A stretch of DNA of 64,000 nucleotides from Haloplanus sp. CK5-1. GTDB taxonomy: Archaea > Halobacteriota > Halobacteria > Halobacteriales > Haloferacaceae. Under the pieces are notes generated by a model that did not search any database, had not been told where the DNA came from, and saw only the letters and a program-made list of their open reading frames with translations. Below are positions 41,482 to 50,848 of the stretch, piece after piece (position 1 is the stretch's first letter; each line of letters starts with the position of its first letter). A program made the position numbers and the translations under genes. The stretch covers positions 620,001 to 684,000 of the forward strand of contig NZ_CP147505.1 in NCBI RefSeq assembly GCF_037201915.1, read 5' to 3'.

Positions 41482-42399
41482 ATGACGACGTACCCAGACT
41501 ACTTCGCGACCCACGAACACACCGAGGGCTACTTCGACGTCGACGACTACGAACTGTACTACCGGAAGTTCGGCGACGGCGACGACGTTCTCGTGGGCGT
41601 CCACGGCGGCCCCGGCATGCCCCACGACTACCTCGCTCCCCTCGTCCGACACGCCGGCGACGACCTGACCGTCTACCTCTACGACCAGTTCGGGGTCGGC
41701 CGGTCCGACACGCCCGCACCCGGCGACTTCGACCGCTACACGGTCGAACACTACCGCGACGAACTCGACGCGGTCCGTCGGGCGATCGACCCCGACGGCT
41801 CGTTCGCCGTCTACGGCCAGTCGTGGGGGGGAATGCTCGCTCAGGAGTACGCCCTCGAGTACGGCGACACCCTCGACGCCCTGATCCTCGCGAACACCCT
41901 GGCCGACACCCGGACCGCCTACGAGTCGATGCGAGGCGTCCTCGACGAACTCCCGGAGGCCGACCGGGACACCATCGAGGACTGCGAGCGCAGACGGGCG
42001 TACGACGCCCCGGAGTACGAGGCCGCCCTCAACGGTGCCTACCGCGAGCACGTCTGCCGGACCGAGGAGTACCCCGCTCCGGTCCAGTCGACGTTCGAAC
42101 GGATCAGCCTCGACGTGTACGGTCTCATGTGGGGCCCCAACGAGTACGTCCTCCTCGACACGGCCCGCCTCCGAAACTGGGACGTCCGTGACCGACTGAG
42201 CGAGGTCGGGACGTCGACGCTCGTCCTCTCGGGCGAACACGACGAGATCGACCCCTCGATCGCCCGCGACATCGCTGACCGCCTCCCCGACGCCGAACTC
42301 CACGTCTTCGAGGGGGGGAGCCACATGCCCTTCTGGGAGACCCCCGACGCCCACTACGACGTCGTCGAGTCGTTCCTCGCGGACGCGCTGGAGCGATAA
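41482..42399 (+). CDS. Proline iminopeptidase-type alpha/beta hydrolase
   Basis: A 305-residue protein from the ATG at 41482. HGGPGMPHDYL is the oxyanion loop, YDQFGVGRSD the family motif and YGQSWGGMLAQEYAL the nucleophile elbow (Ser within GQSWGG). The Asp and His are in SGEHDEIDP and GGSHMPFWE. This is the S33 family layout of tricorn-interacting factor F1/proline iminopeptidase. It removes N-terminal residues from short peptides; exact specificity is unknown. Confidence 0.9.
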   Translation: MTTYPDYFATHEHTEGYFDVDDYELYYRKFGDGDDVLVGVHGGPGMPHDYLAPLVRHAGDDLTVYLYDQFGVGRSDTPAPGDFDRYTVEHYRDELDAVRRAIDPDGSFAVYGQSWGGMLAQEYALEYGDTLDALILANTLADTRTAYESMRGVLDELPEADRDTIEDCERRRAYDAPEYEAALNGAYREHVCRTEEYPAPVQSTFERISLDVYGLMWGPNEYVLLDTARLRNWDVRDRLSEVGTSTLVLSGEHDEIDPSIARDIADRLPDAELHVFEGGSHMPFWETPDAHYDVVESFLADALER

Positions 42400-42430
42400 G
42401 ACCGACGCCGTCGGCTCCCGGCGGATCGGC

Positions 42431-44224
42431 TCACGACAGCAACTGCGGTCCGAAGATCATCAGGAGCAGCGACGCGAGCATCGTCAGGCCGATGCCCGTG
42501 GTGATCGTCCGAACCAGTCGCTCGCCGTCGCCGACCGGGAGCCGCGACACCACCGCCTCGGCACACATCCGGAGGATACGCCCCCCGTCGAGCGGGTAGC
42601 CTGGGATGCAGTTGAACAGGCCGAGTTGGAGGTTCACCCACGCGGCCCAGAAGAGGACGTTCGCGAGGATGAACACGCCATCACCGAGGGGAGCGAGCGT
42701 CCCTTCGACGACGTAGAACTCCGTCACCGACGGGGTGAAGCCGGGGAAGTTCGGGATGCCGAGCACCAGCGAGGCCAGCGGCAACACGAGCGCGACGTAG
42801 ACGAGGGTGAACGGCGAGTCCGTCAGCCCGGACAGCGGCGAGGCGGCGTCCCCCCCGCCAGACCCGCCGAGCAGTTCGAGGTAAGTGCCGGCCGGGTACT
42901 CCCGGATGCCGAAGTCGGTGACGAGGAGGCCGCTCGTCCCGGGGAAGATGTCGACGCCGAGGAAACCGTTGCCGTCCCGCGGGTTCTCGCCGAGGACCAC
43001 GTCGTACGTCTCCGACTCGCCGTCGACGTGGGCGTCGACCTCGACCCGGTCACCCGGGCCGTAGTCGTCCAAGACTCGGGACAGGTCGGCCGAGGAGGTG
43101 ACCCGCTGGCCGCCGATACCGGTGACTATCAGGCTCCCGTTCGTCGGCGCGCTGGCGTTGGCCAGCGGCCCGCCGTCGGCGACGCGCGTGACGTACGCCC
43201 CGACGGGGACGACCCGGTCGCCCTCGCTCGTCTCGATCCGCGCGAACGTGCGGTTCGCGGTCGCGTCCCGGAACTCGCCGCGGGTGTTCACGGCAGTCCC
43301 GTTGACCGCGGTGACGCGGATCGGGTCGTCGCCGCCCTCGACCGAGAGGTTCGCGGGGTTGCCGCCGACGCTCCCGACGACCGCCAGCGACCGCTCGACC
43401 CGAACCGTCCGCTCGCCGTCGACCTCGACCTCGACGGTCCGATCCTCGGCCGCGAGCAAGGCGTCGTCGAGGTCACGCTCCGTCCGCACCTCCGTTCCGG
43501 CGACGGCCGTGATGCGGTCGCCGTGTTCGATCCCCGCCGTCGACGCGGGTGACCCTTCGTAGGCTCCGTCGACGGCGACGCCGGGCGCGACGCCGATGGC
43601 GCCGACCACGGGCCCGAAGAGGAGGGCAAAGGCCACGGCCGTCAGGACGAAGTTGTTGGTGACGCCGGCCGCGAACATCCGGGTTCGCGCGCCGCGGTTG
43701 GCCTCTCTCTGGCTCTCCTCGTCGGGTTCGACGAACGCCCCCAGCGGGACGAACGCCAGGAGGACGACACCCATGGACTCGATGTCGATGTCCTCGACCC
43801 GGCAGAGCAGGCCGTGGCCCCCCTCGTGGACCACCAGCCCGATCAGGAGGCCGAAGACGATCTCCGGCGCGACGGCGAGTGGGAGGAAGTCGTTGACGCC
43901 GGGGACGACCAGGAAGTTCTGGGGTTGGTTGACGGCCGAGGGCGACGGCGGGTTCCGGAGGATCGCCAGCGCCTGAACCAACAGGAGGACGAACATGCCG
44001 GCCATGATGACCAGGGCGACGCCGACGCCGATGTTGCTGTACGCCCGCCAGAACCGTTTCGGCTCCGCGAGGCGGGTGAGCAGCGCCCGCCCGCGCCGGG
44101 TGTGGATCGTCGCTATCGGCCCCTGAAGGCGCACGGCGTCCGGGAGGTAGCCGCGGATCTGGAGCGCCTTCGCGACGAGGGAGTAGACGAGAACGCCGAC
44201 GAGGACCCACAGCAGCGTGTTCAT
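42431..44224 (-). CDS. Site-2 protease family membrane zinc protease with two PDZ-like domains
   Basis: About 597 residues from the ATG at 44224. Membrane helices at the N-terminus precede the zinc motif HEGGHGLLCRVEDIDIESMG (residues about 130-150). The second metal motif is GYPLDGGRILRM near residue 560. Two PDZ-like segments lie between (DGAYEGSPASTAGIEHGDRI and VTSSADLSRVLDDYGPGDRV). Family members cut transmembrane regulators inside the membrane. The target is unknown; no anti-sigma-like gene is adjacent. Start chosen to avoid an unnatural 21-residue extension. Confidence 0.9.
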   Translation of the reverse strand: MNTLLWVLVGVLVYSLVAKALQIRGYLPDAVRLQGPIATIHTRRGRALLTRLAEPKRFWRAYSNIGVGVALVIMAGMFVLLLVQALAILRNPPSPSAVNQPQNFLVVPGVNDFLPLAVAPEIVFGLLIGLVVHEGGHGLLCRVEDIDIESMGVVLLAFVPLGAFVEPDEESQREANRGARTRMFAAGVTNNFVLTAVAFALLFGPVVGAIGVAPGVAVDGAYEGSPASTAGIEHGDRITAVAGTEVRTERDLDDALLAAEDRTVEVEVDGERTVRVERSLAVVGSVGGNPANLSVEGGDDPIRVTAVNGTAVNTRGEFRDATANRTFARIETSEGDRVVPVGAYVTRVADGGPLANASAPTNGSLIVTGIGGQRVTSSADLSRVLDDYGPGDRVEVDAHVDGESETYDVVLGENPRDGNGFLGVDIFPGTSGLLVTDFGIREYPAGTYLELLGGSGGGDAASPLSGLTDSPFTLVYVALVLPLASLVLGIPNFPGFTPSVTEFYVVEGTLAPLGDGVFILANVLFWAAWVNLQLGLFNCIPGYPLDGGRILRMCAEAVVSRLPVGDGERLVRTITTGIGLTMLASLLLMIFGPQLLS

Positions 44225-44367
44225 CGACGCGAAGGAAGGTCGCGACGGCAAAAGGCGTTCGGATACGCCACGTTCGACACCCCACACGGCCCCGCCACCT
44301 CACCCCTTCCCGTCCCACCTCCGGCCCGACCCGGTCGGCTTTTTCGGCTGGGGACCGACCCGCACAC

Positions 44368-44793
44368 ATGACCCGCTTCGACGCCGCCGACGCCACCGAT
44401 CGCCGGCAGCTGTTCGCCGAGGCCGTGATCGCCCACCGGACCCGCGCCAGCCCGTTTCTCACGATCGAGGTCGACGCCGCCGACGCGCCGGGCGTGGCCG
44501 ACGACGGTGAGGACGACGACGAGACACCGCCGCAGGTCCCGTGGATCCAGTTCGCCGACCAGACGTTCAACCTCGACTGCACGGACGCCGAACTCGACCG
44601 CCTCAAGGGTGTCCTCTCGGAGTTCCCCGAGTGTCGCATCGACCGGATCGAGCGCCCCGAGGAGGCCGAGGGCGCGAACGTTCGGATCACCGCCCGCTCC
44701 GACCCCAACCGTCTCGGACAGTTCGCCGACCGTGCCCTCCAGGCCACCTACGACCTCGACGACGACTACCGCGCCTGGGTAGCAGGGGTGTAA
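44368..44793 (+). CDS. Conserved haloarchaeal protein of unknown function
   Basis: A 141-residue soluble acidic protein, MTRFDAADATDRRQLFAEAV with later VPWIQFADQTFNLDCTDAEL and CRIDRIERPEEAEGANVRI. It looks like a single alpha/beta domain. The Asp/Glu-rich insertion at residues 40-52 is probably a halophilic loop. It lies upstream of mutS on the same strand with 55 bases between, but no link to mismatch repair is known to me. Confidence 0.65.
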   Translation: MTRFDAADATDRRQLFAEAVIAHRTRASPFLTIEVDAADAPGVADDGEDDDETPPQVPWIQFADQTFNLDCTDAELDRLKGVLSEFPECRIDRIERPEEAEGANVRITARSDPNRLGQFADRALQATYDLDDDYRAWVAGV

Positions 44794-44848
44794 GGTCGGG
44801 CGTCACCGACCCTGACGGTTTTTATCCCTCGACCGCCGGACTGGGGGT

Positions 44849-47548
44849 ATGGACGCGGACGCGGACGCCGATACCGACGTGGACGCCGACGCGGGGACGG
44901 TCGCCGACGCCGTGACCGGCCCCCCGGACGGGATGGTCGACGTCCGCGAGGAACTGACGCCGATGCTGAGTCAGTACTTCGAGCTCTGTACGGCCTACGA
45001 GGACGCCCTCCTCCTGTTCCAGAACGGCGACTTCTACCAGACGTACTGCGAGGCCGCAGAGGAGACCGCGCGGGTGTGCGAACTCACGCTCACGCGCCGC
45101 GAGGACAGCACCGGCACCTACCCGATGGCCGGCATCCCGGTCGACGACGCCGCCGCCTACGTCGACCGCCTCCTCGACGCCGGCTACCGGGTCGCCGTCG
45201 CCGAACAGGTCGAACGCCCGGAGGACTCGTCGGGGCTGGTCAACCGGGCGGTCACACAGGTCGTGACCCCGGGGACGGTCGTCGACGACGAACTCCTCGG
45301 CACGGGGACGACCAACTACGTCGCCGCCGTGACTCGCGAGGGGTCGACCCGCGCCGTCGCCGCCGTCGACGTCTCGACCGGCGACTGTCTGGTGACGAGC
45401 GTCGAGACGGACGCGGCGCTGTGCGACGAACTCGACCGTCTCGATCCCGAGGAACTGCTCGTCGGCCCGGACGCCACTGTCGACGGCGAGGCGTTGTCGG
45501 CCGACCCGATGGTGACCGACCACGAGGCCGCCCGGATGGACACCGAGGCGGCCTCCGAACGGGTCGGCGCCTACGTCTCCGCGCCCGAGGCGGTCGTCGA
45601 GTCGGCGGCGGAACTGCGGGCCTGTGGGGTCGTCCTCGCGTACGCAGAGTGGAGTCAGGGCGACGGCGGCCCGCTCTCCCACGTCACCCGGATCGGCCGG
45701 TACGACCCGCGGGACGCCCTCGGCCTCGACGCGACGGCGGTTCGGAGCCTCGAACTGTTCGAGAACCGGGGGACGGGCGCGAGCGAGACGCTGTTCGGCG
45801 TCCTCGACGACGCCGCCTGCGCGCTGGGCCGGCGGGAACTCGACGCGTGGCTCCGGCGGCCGCTCGTCGACCGCGACCGGATCGAGGCGCGACTCGACGC
45901 CGTCGACGCCCTCGTCGCCGCGCCGCTTCCCCGCGAGACGATCCGCGAGGCGCTCCGCGAGGTGTACGACCTCGAACGCCTGGCTGGGCGCGTCTCGCGG
46001 GGGCGCGCCGACGCCCGCGACCTGCGATCGCTGGCGGCGACGCTCGATGCGATCCCCGACATCCCCGCGGCACTCGACGAGGTCGACGCCGAGGCGACGC
46101 GCCTGCGTGACCTCCGCGATCGGATCGACCCGCTCGACTCGGTTCGGGACCTGATCGACCGGGCGATCCACCCCGACCCGCCGGTCGAAGTGACCGAGGG
46201 GGGCGTGATCCGCGAGGGGTTCGACGCCGAACTCGACGACCTGCGGGCGACCGAGCGCGAGGGTCGGGAGTGGGTCGCCGACCTCGAAGCCCGGGAACGG
46301 GAACGGACGGGAATCGACTCGCTGTCGGTCGGGCACAACCAGGTCCACGGCTACTACATCGAGGTGACCGATCCCAACCTCGACCGGGTGCCCGACGACT
46401 ACACCCGGCGCCAGACGCTGAAGAACGCCGAGCGGTACTACACGCCGGAACTGAAGCGCCACGAGGACGAGATTCTGGGGGCGGCCGAGCGAGCCGACAC
46501 CCTGGAGTACGAGCGCTTTTGCGAGGTGCGCGACGCCGTCGCCGAGGAGACGGACCGCCTGCAGGCACTGGCCGACGCCCTCGCGGAACTCGACGGCCTA
46601 GCGACGCTGGCGACGGTCGCGGTCGACCGCGACTACGTCCGGCCGACGTTCCACGACGGCGGGGTCGAAATCGAGGCCGGCCGCCACCCGGTCGTCGAAG
46701 CGACCCAGGAGCGGTTCGTCCCGAACGACGCCGACCTCCCGCCGGGGAGCGTCTCGCTCGTCACCGGCCCGAACATGAGCGGGAAGTCGACGTACATGCG
46801 CCAGGTGGCCCTGCTCGTCGTGCTGGCACAGATGGGGAGTTACGTGCCGGCGGACGCCGCCCGGCTGCCCGTCGTCGACCGCGTGTTCACCCGCATCGGC
46901 GCGAGCGACGACATCGCGGGCGGCCAGTCGACGTTCATGCGCGAGATGACGGAACTCACGGCCATCCTCCACGAGGCGACGGCCGACTCGCTGATCCTCC
47001 TCGACGAGGTCGGTCGGGGCACCAGCACCGCCGACGGCCGCGCCATCGCCCGCGCGACCGCCGAGTTCGTCCACGACGAGATCGGTGCGACGACGCTCTT
47101 TGCCACTCACTACCACGATCTGACCGGACTCGCCGCGGAGCGCGAGCGCGTCCGGAACCTGCACTTCGCGGCCGACCGCGACGACGGCGGCGTCACCTTC
47201 CTCCACCGGGTCGACGAGGGCCCCGCCTCCTCGTCGTACGGCGTCGAGGTGGCGCGGATGGCGGGCGTCCCCGACCCCGTCGTCGAGCGGTCGCGGGCGC
47301 TCGTCGACGCCACCGACGCCGACGCCACCACACCGGACCGTGACCCGGCGACGAACGGCGACGCCGACGGGACGGGGGTGACACTCGACGGGGCGGAACG
47401 GACCGCGACGAACGGTGCCACCGACCGCTCCCCGGACGCCGACCCGGCCGTCGCCGACGCCCTCCGCGAGACCGACCTCGCGACGACGACGCCGATCGAG
47501 GCGTTGAACCTGCTCGCCGAGCTAAAAGACCGGATCGAGGAGTCATGA
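44849..47548 (+). CDS. mutS: DNA mismatch repair protein MutS
   Basis: An 899-residue protein. After an Asp/Ala-rich leader the mismatch-binding domain begins at LTPMLSQYFELCTAY. The usual Phe-x-Glu mismatch wedge reads FYQ here (NGDFYQTYCEAAEE). The clamp and lever domains follow. The ABC ATPase has Walker A GPNMSGKST (about residue 640), the signature GGQSTFMREMTEL, Walker B LILLDEVGRGTST and the late HYHDL. The C-terminus after about 815 is a low-complexity Asp/Thr/Ala stretch before a final conserved helix. Its stop overlaps the mutL ATG. Confidence 0.95.
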   Translation: MDADADADTDVDADAGTVADAVTGPPDGMVDVREELTPMLSQYFELCTAYEDALLLFQNGDFYQTYCEAAEETARVCELTLTRREDSTGTYPMAGIPVDDAAAYVDRLLDAGYRVAVAEQVERPEDSSGLVNRAVTQVVTPGTVVDDELLGTGTTNYVAAVTREGSTRAVAAVDVSTGDCLVTSVETDAALCDELDRLDPEELLVGPDATVDGEALSADPMVTDHEAARMDTEAASERVGAYVSAPEAVVESAAELRACGVVLAYAEWSQGDGGPLSHVTRIGRYDPRDALGLDATAVRSLELFENRGTGASETLFGVLDDAACALGRRELDAWLRRPLVDRDRIEARLDAVDALVAAPLPRETIREALREVYDLERLAGRVSRGRADARDLRSLAATLDAIPDIPAALDEVDAEATRLRDLRDRIDPLDSVRDLIDRAIHPDPPVEVTEGGVIREGFDAELDDLRATEREGREWVADLEARERERTGIDSLSVGHNQVHGYYIEVTDPNLDRVPDDYTRRQTLKNAERYYTPELKRHEDEILGAAERADTLEYERFCEVRDAVAEETDRLQALADALAELDGLATLATVAVDRDYVRPTFHDGGVEIEAGRHPVVEATQERFVPNDADLPPGSVSLVTGPNMSGKSTYMRQVALLVVLAQMGSYVPADAARLPVVDRVFTRIGASDDIAGGQSTFMREMTELTAILHEATADSLILLDEVGRGTSTADGRAIARATAEFVHDEIGATTLFATHYHDLTGLAAERERVRNLHFAADRDDGGVTFLHRVDEGPASSSYGVEVARMAGVPDPVVERSRALVDATDADATTPDRDPATNGDADGTGVTLDGAERTATNGATDRSPDADPAVADALRETDLATTTPIEALNLLAELKDRIEES

Positions 47549-49197
47549 AACGCTTGGACCGGGAGACGGTCGACCGCATCGCGGCCGGCGAGGTGGTGAC
47601 CCGACCGGCGCGGGTCGTCGTCGAACTCGTCGAGAACGCCCTCGACGCCGGTGCCGACCGGATCGAGGTCGAGGTGTGGGGCGACGGCACCGAACGGCTC
47701 CGCGTCGCCGACGACGGCCGGGGGATGGGTACCGACGAAGCGGTACTGGCGGTCGAGCGCCACACGACGAGCAAGCTTCCGGACGGCGACCTGGAATCGG
47801 TCGAGACCCTCGGGTTCCGCGGGGAGGCACTCGCCAGCGTCGCGGACGTGGCACGACTCACGCTGTCGACCAACGACGGCGGCCCCCGCGGGACGCGCGT
47901 CCGAGTCGATGGCTGCGGCGTGACCGTCGATTCCGTCGGGCGTGGCCGGGGGACGACCGTCGAGGTCCGGGACCTGTTCCACAATCGCCCGGCCCGGGCG
48001 GAGTCACTGGCCGCGCCGTCGACGGAGTTCGAGCGCATCAGCGACCGGGTCGCCACGTACGCGCTCTGTCGCCCGTCGACCGCGTTCACCCTCGACCACG
48101 ACGACCGGCGGGTGTTCGCGACGCCCGGCTCCGGCGCGTTCACGGACGCCGCGCTGTCGGTCTACGGTCGGGAGGTCGCCCGCGAGAGCACGACACTCGA
48201 CACCGCGACGACGGTCCCGGTCGGCGACCGCGAGACCGACGTCGCCCTCCGTGGCCTGCTCGCGTACCCTTCGGTCACGCGGGCGACGGCCGACCACGTC
48301 CGCGTCGCGGTCAACGGCCGGCCGGTTTCGCTCCCCCCGATCTGGCGGGCGGTCGAACGCGGCTACGGATCGCTCCTCCCGGGTGACCGCCACCCGGTCA
48401 CGGCCCTGTCCGTTTCGCTCCCGCCCCGCGCCGTCGACCCGAACGTCCACCCGACCAAAGAGACCGTCGCGCTCCGCTCGACGGACGACCTGACCGACGC
48501 CGTCGAGGCGGCCGTCGAGGACGCCCTCTCGACGGCCGACCTCCGGCGATCGGCGGAGGTGGCGATGGACCTCGATTCGGCGCTCGACCCCGTCGACGCC
48601 GACGCCGGCGAGTCGGCGCTCGCGGACGCCGAGTACCTCGGCCGGTTCGATGGCCTCTACCTGCTCTGTGACGCCGGCGACGACCTGCTGGTGGTCGACC
48701 AACACGCCGCCCACGAGCGGATCAACTACGAGCGACTGCGGGCCGCGGTCGAGGAGGAGGGCGTGCCGTCGGCGACGCTCGACCCGCCGGCGACGCTGTC
48801 GCTGTCGCCCGCCGACGTCGCGGCCGTCGAGAGCCACGCCGCGGACCTCTCGCGGTTGGGATTCGACTGCGAACCCTTCGGCGGTGGCACCGTCCGTGTC
48901 CGGGCCGTTCCCGCACCCCTCGGCCGGGTCGCCGAACCCGAGGCGCTCCGGGAGACGCTCGCCGCCCTCCGCGACGGCGACGACGCCGGCCGGCGGGACG
49001 TCCTCCTCGCGGATCTGGCCTGTCACCCGTCGCTGAAGGCGGGCGACGCCCTCGACGACGACGAGGCCGCGGCGCTGGTCGACCGCCTCGGCGCGTGCGA
49101 ACACCCCTTCGCCTGTCCGCACGGCCGGCCGACGGTCCTCGCCATCGACGAGGCCCACCTCGCGGGTGGGTTCGACCGCCACCCCCGTCGGGGCTGA
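47545..49197 (+). CDS. mutL: DNA mismatch repair protein MutL
   Basis: A 550-residue GHKL ATPase. N-terminal motifs: RIAAGEVVTRPARVVVELVE, NALDAGADRIEV, DDGRGMG and TLGFRGEALASVAD. The C-terminal dimerisation domain keeps the endonuclease motif DQHAAHERINYE (from about residue 384) and a late FACPHGRPTV. It is therefore a predicted nicking MutL, as expected where no MutH is used. The ATGA overlap with mutS indicates an operon. Confidence 0.95.
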   Translation: MKRLDRETVDRIAAGEVVTRPARVVVELVENALDAGADRIEVEVWGDGTERLRVADDGRGMGTDEAVLAVERHTTSKLPDGDLESVETLGFRGEALASVADVARLTLSTNDGGPRGTRVRVDGCGVTVDSVGRGRGTTVEVRDLFHNRPARAESLAAPSTEFERISDRVATYALCRPSTAFTLDHDDRRVFATPGSGAFTDAALSVYGREVARESTTLDTATTVPVGDRETDVALRGLLAYPSVTRATADHVRVAVNGRPVSLPPIWRAVERGYGSLLPGDRHPVTALSVSLPPRAVDPNVHPTKETVALRSTDDLTDAVEAAVEDALSTADLRRSAEVAMDLDSALDPVDADAGESALADAEYLGRFDGLYLLCDAGDDLLVVDQHAAHERINYERLRAAVEEEGVPSATLDPPATLSLSPADVAAVESHAADLSRLGFDCEPFGGGTVRVRAVPAPLGRVAEPEALRETLAALRDGDDAGRRDVLLADLACHPSLKAGDALDDDEAAALVDRLGACEHPFACPHGRPTVLAIDEAHLAGGFDRHPRRG

Positions 49198-49428
49198 CTA
49201 CCAGTCCTTGCAGTCGGCACAGACGAACGACCCGTCGTCTCGCCACCGCCGGGTGACGGTGTCGCCACAGCCGGCACAGGGGGCGCCTGCGCCCGACCAG
49301 CGCATGGTCGGGGCGCTCGCTTCCACGGGTTCCACGGGTTCCGCGGGCTCCGCGGCCTCCATTTCGGCCTCGGCCCCGCCGTTCTCGGTCACGAACTCGT
49401 CGAGCGATCTCTCGGTCACGCCCGACAC
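49198..49428 (-). CDS. Small zinc-finger protein (DUF7573-like)
   Basis: A GTG at 49428 gives 76 residues: TERSLDEFVTENGG, then a Glu/Pro/Ala-rich linker with an EPVEP repeat, then PTMRWSGAGAPCAGCGDTVT and FVCADCKDW. The two CxxC pairs make a zinc ribbon. An N-terminal RSLDEF motif plus a C-terminal ribbon is common in haloarchaeal small proteins; I associate it with DUF7573. It converges with mutL. Confidence 0.65.
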   Translation of the reverse strand: MSGVTERSLDEFVTENGGAEAEMEAAEPAEPVEPVEASAPTMRWSGAGAPCAGCGDTVTRRWRDDGSFVCADCKDW

Positions 49429-49497
49429 CACGGCGACGATCACGTTATCGGTGTCGGTGAGCGGAACGGCCAAGTGAGCGCCGCGCTTTCCATCTCC

Positions 49498-49707
49498 ATG
49501 GCTACGGTCACGCAACTCGTCGCCGAACTGCTCCGGAGCGTCGTCGACCTCGTCGTCATCTTCGCGACCGAGGTGGCGCCACAGGACCCGATCGGTCTCT
49601 TGGTCTTTCTGGCCGGAGCGGTCCTGACGACGGTCGCCGCCGGGTTCCTCGGCCTACTGGCCGTCGGTGCGTTGCTCGACGCCCTCCGCGACGCCGTCGC
49701 CGGCTAG
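49498..49707 (+). CDS. Small two-helix membrane protein
   Basis: A 69-residue protein starting MATVTQLVAELLRSVVDLVV, with a hydrophobic first helix and a second, LLVFLAGAVLTTVAAGFLGLLA. A longer in-frame GTG start lies 24 bases upstream. No family recognised. It converges with the oxidoreductase gene with a four-base overlap. Confidence 0.55.
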   Translation: MATVTQLVAELLRSVVDLVVIFATEVAPQDPIGLLVFLAGAVLTTVAAGFLGLLAVGALLDALRDAVAG

Positions 49708-50687
49708 CGGTCGGTCGCGCGAGCGTGGGCCGTCGCCGCGAGGTCGATCGCCTCGTCGAGGTCCGGTCCGAGCGGTGATCCGACGACGACGCTGTCGGCG
49801 TGGTCCAGCACCGCCGCCAGTCGGTCGGCCACGGTGTCGACCGTTCCGGCGATACAGAACGCGTCGATCATCGCGGGCGTCACGAGGTCGAACGCCGTCT
49901 CGAAGTCGCCAGTGCCGATGGCGTCACCGATCTCCGCGGCGCGGTCGGCGTCGAGGTCGTGGCGCGCGAGGACCGGCGGGGCCGCGCCGGCGGCGATAAA
50001 CGCGACCGGCGGACGGGCGACGTCGCGGGCGACCTCGGCGTCGGCGGCGACGCTGACGCTCGCGTACGCCGCGAGGTCGAACGCGCCGAGGCCGTCGAGA
50101 CGGTCGGTCAGGCCGTCCTCGACCTGTTCGCGCGCCCACCGCAGGTCCGCGGGGTGCGAGCCGTTGAACAGGAGGCCGTCCGCGTGTTTGGCGGCCATCT
50201 TGCACATGTGTGGCCCCTCGCCGCCGACGTACGTCGGGATCGGCCCCGGCACGTCGAAGTTGAGGCCGGCGTCCGTGGCCTCGAAGGTGCCGTCGTGGGT
50301 GACGCGCTCGCCGTCCCAGAGCTTCTGGGCCACCTTGAACGCCTCCAGCACGGACCGGAGCCCCCGGTCGTCGGCCAGCCCGAGGTTCCCCAGGGTCGAG
50401 GGGTCCCCGGGACCGATCCCGAAGACAGCCCGCCCGTCGCTCGCCTCGGCGACCGTCGCCACCTCGCCAGCGAGCGTCACCGGGTGTCGTTCGAGGGGGT
50501 TGACGACGCCCGGGCCGAGGCGGACTTCGTCGGTCGCGGCCGCGAGCCGCGACAGGGCGGCGAAGGGCGAGCGGTTGTTGTAGTGACTGGAGACGAAGAG
50601 GGTGTCGTAGCCGGCGGCCTCCGCGGTCGTGCCGAGGTCGACCACCCGATCGATCGGGTGCTCGGGCGTGAGTTCGATCCCGAACAT
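49704..50687 (-). CDS. F420-dependent LLM-class oxidoreductase
   Basis: A 327-residue TIM-barrel luciferase-like enzyme. MFGIELTPEHPIDRVVDLG, YDTLFVSSHYNNRSPFAALS, LGPGVVNPLERHPVTLAGEVAT and FGIGPGDPSTLGNLGL are typical of the F420-dependent branch in haloarchaea, with TYVGGEGPHMCKMAAKHADG later. It probably transfers hydride with F420; the substrate is unknown. The F420 biosynthesis gene cofE lies 1.2 kb away. Confidence 0.85.
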   Translation of the reverse strand: MFGIELTPEHPIDRVVDLGTTAEAAGYDTLFVSSHYNNRSPFAALSRLAAATDEVRLGPGVVNPLERHPVTLAGEVATVAEASDGRAVFGIGPGDPSTLGNLGLADDRGLRSVLEAFKVAQKLWDGERVTHDGTFEATDAGLNFDVPGPIPTYVGGEGPHMCKMAAKHADGLLFNGSHPADLRWAREQVEDGLTDRLDGLGAFDLAAYASVSVAADAEVARDVARPPVAFIAAGAAPPVLARHDLDADRAAEIGDAIGTGDFETAFDLVTPAMIDAFCIAGTVDTVADRLAAVLDHADSVVVGSPLGPDLDEAIDLAATAHARATDR

Positions 50688-50848
50688 CAGCGGTCACACC
50701 CCGGGTGGTGGTTGGCCGGCGGACACAGAGCGGTCGTCGTGAGCGAGCGCGTCGAGTTCATCCGTCCGTCGGTTGGTGTCGACGCGGAAAAACAGTTCGT
50801 CGGTGGCGGTCCCTGCCGCCGTCGGTGTCGCGGGCGTGTCGGGACCGC

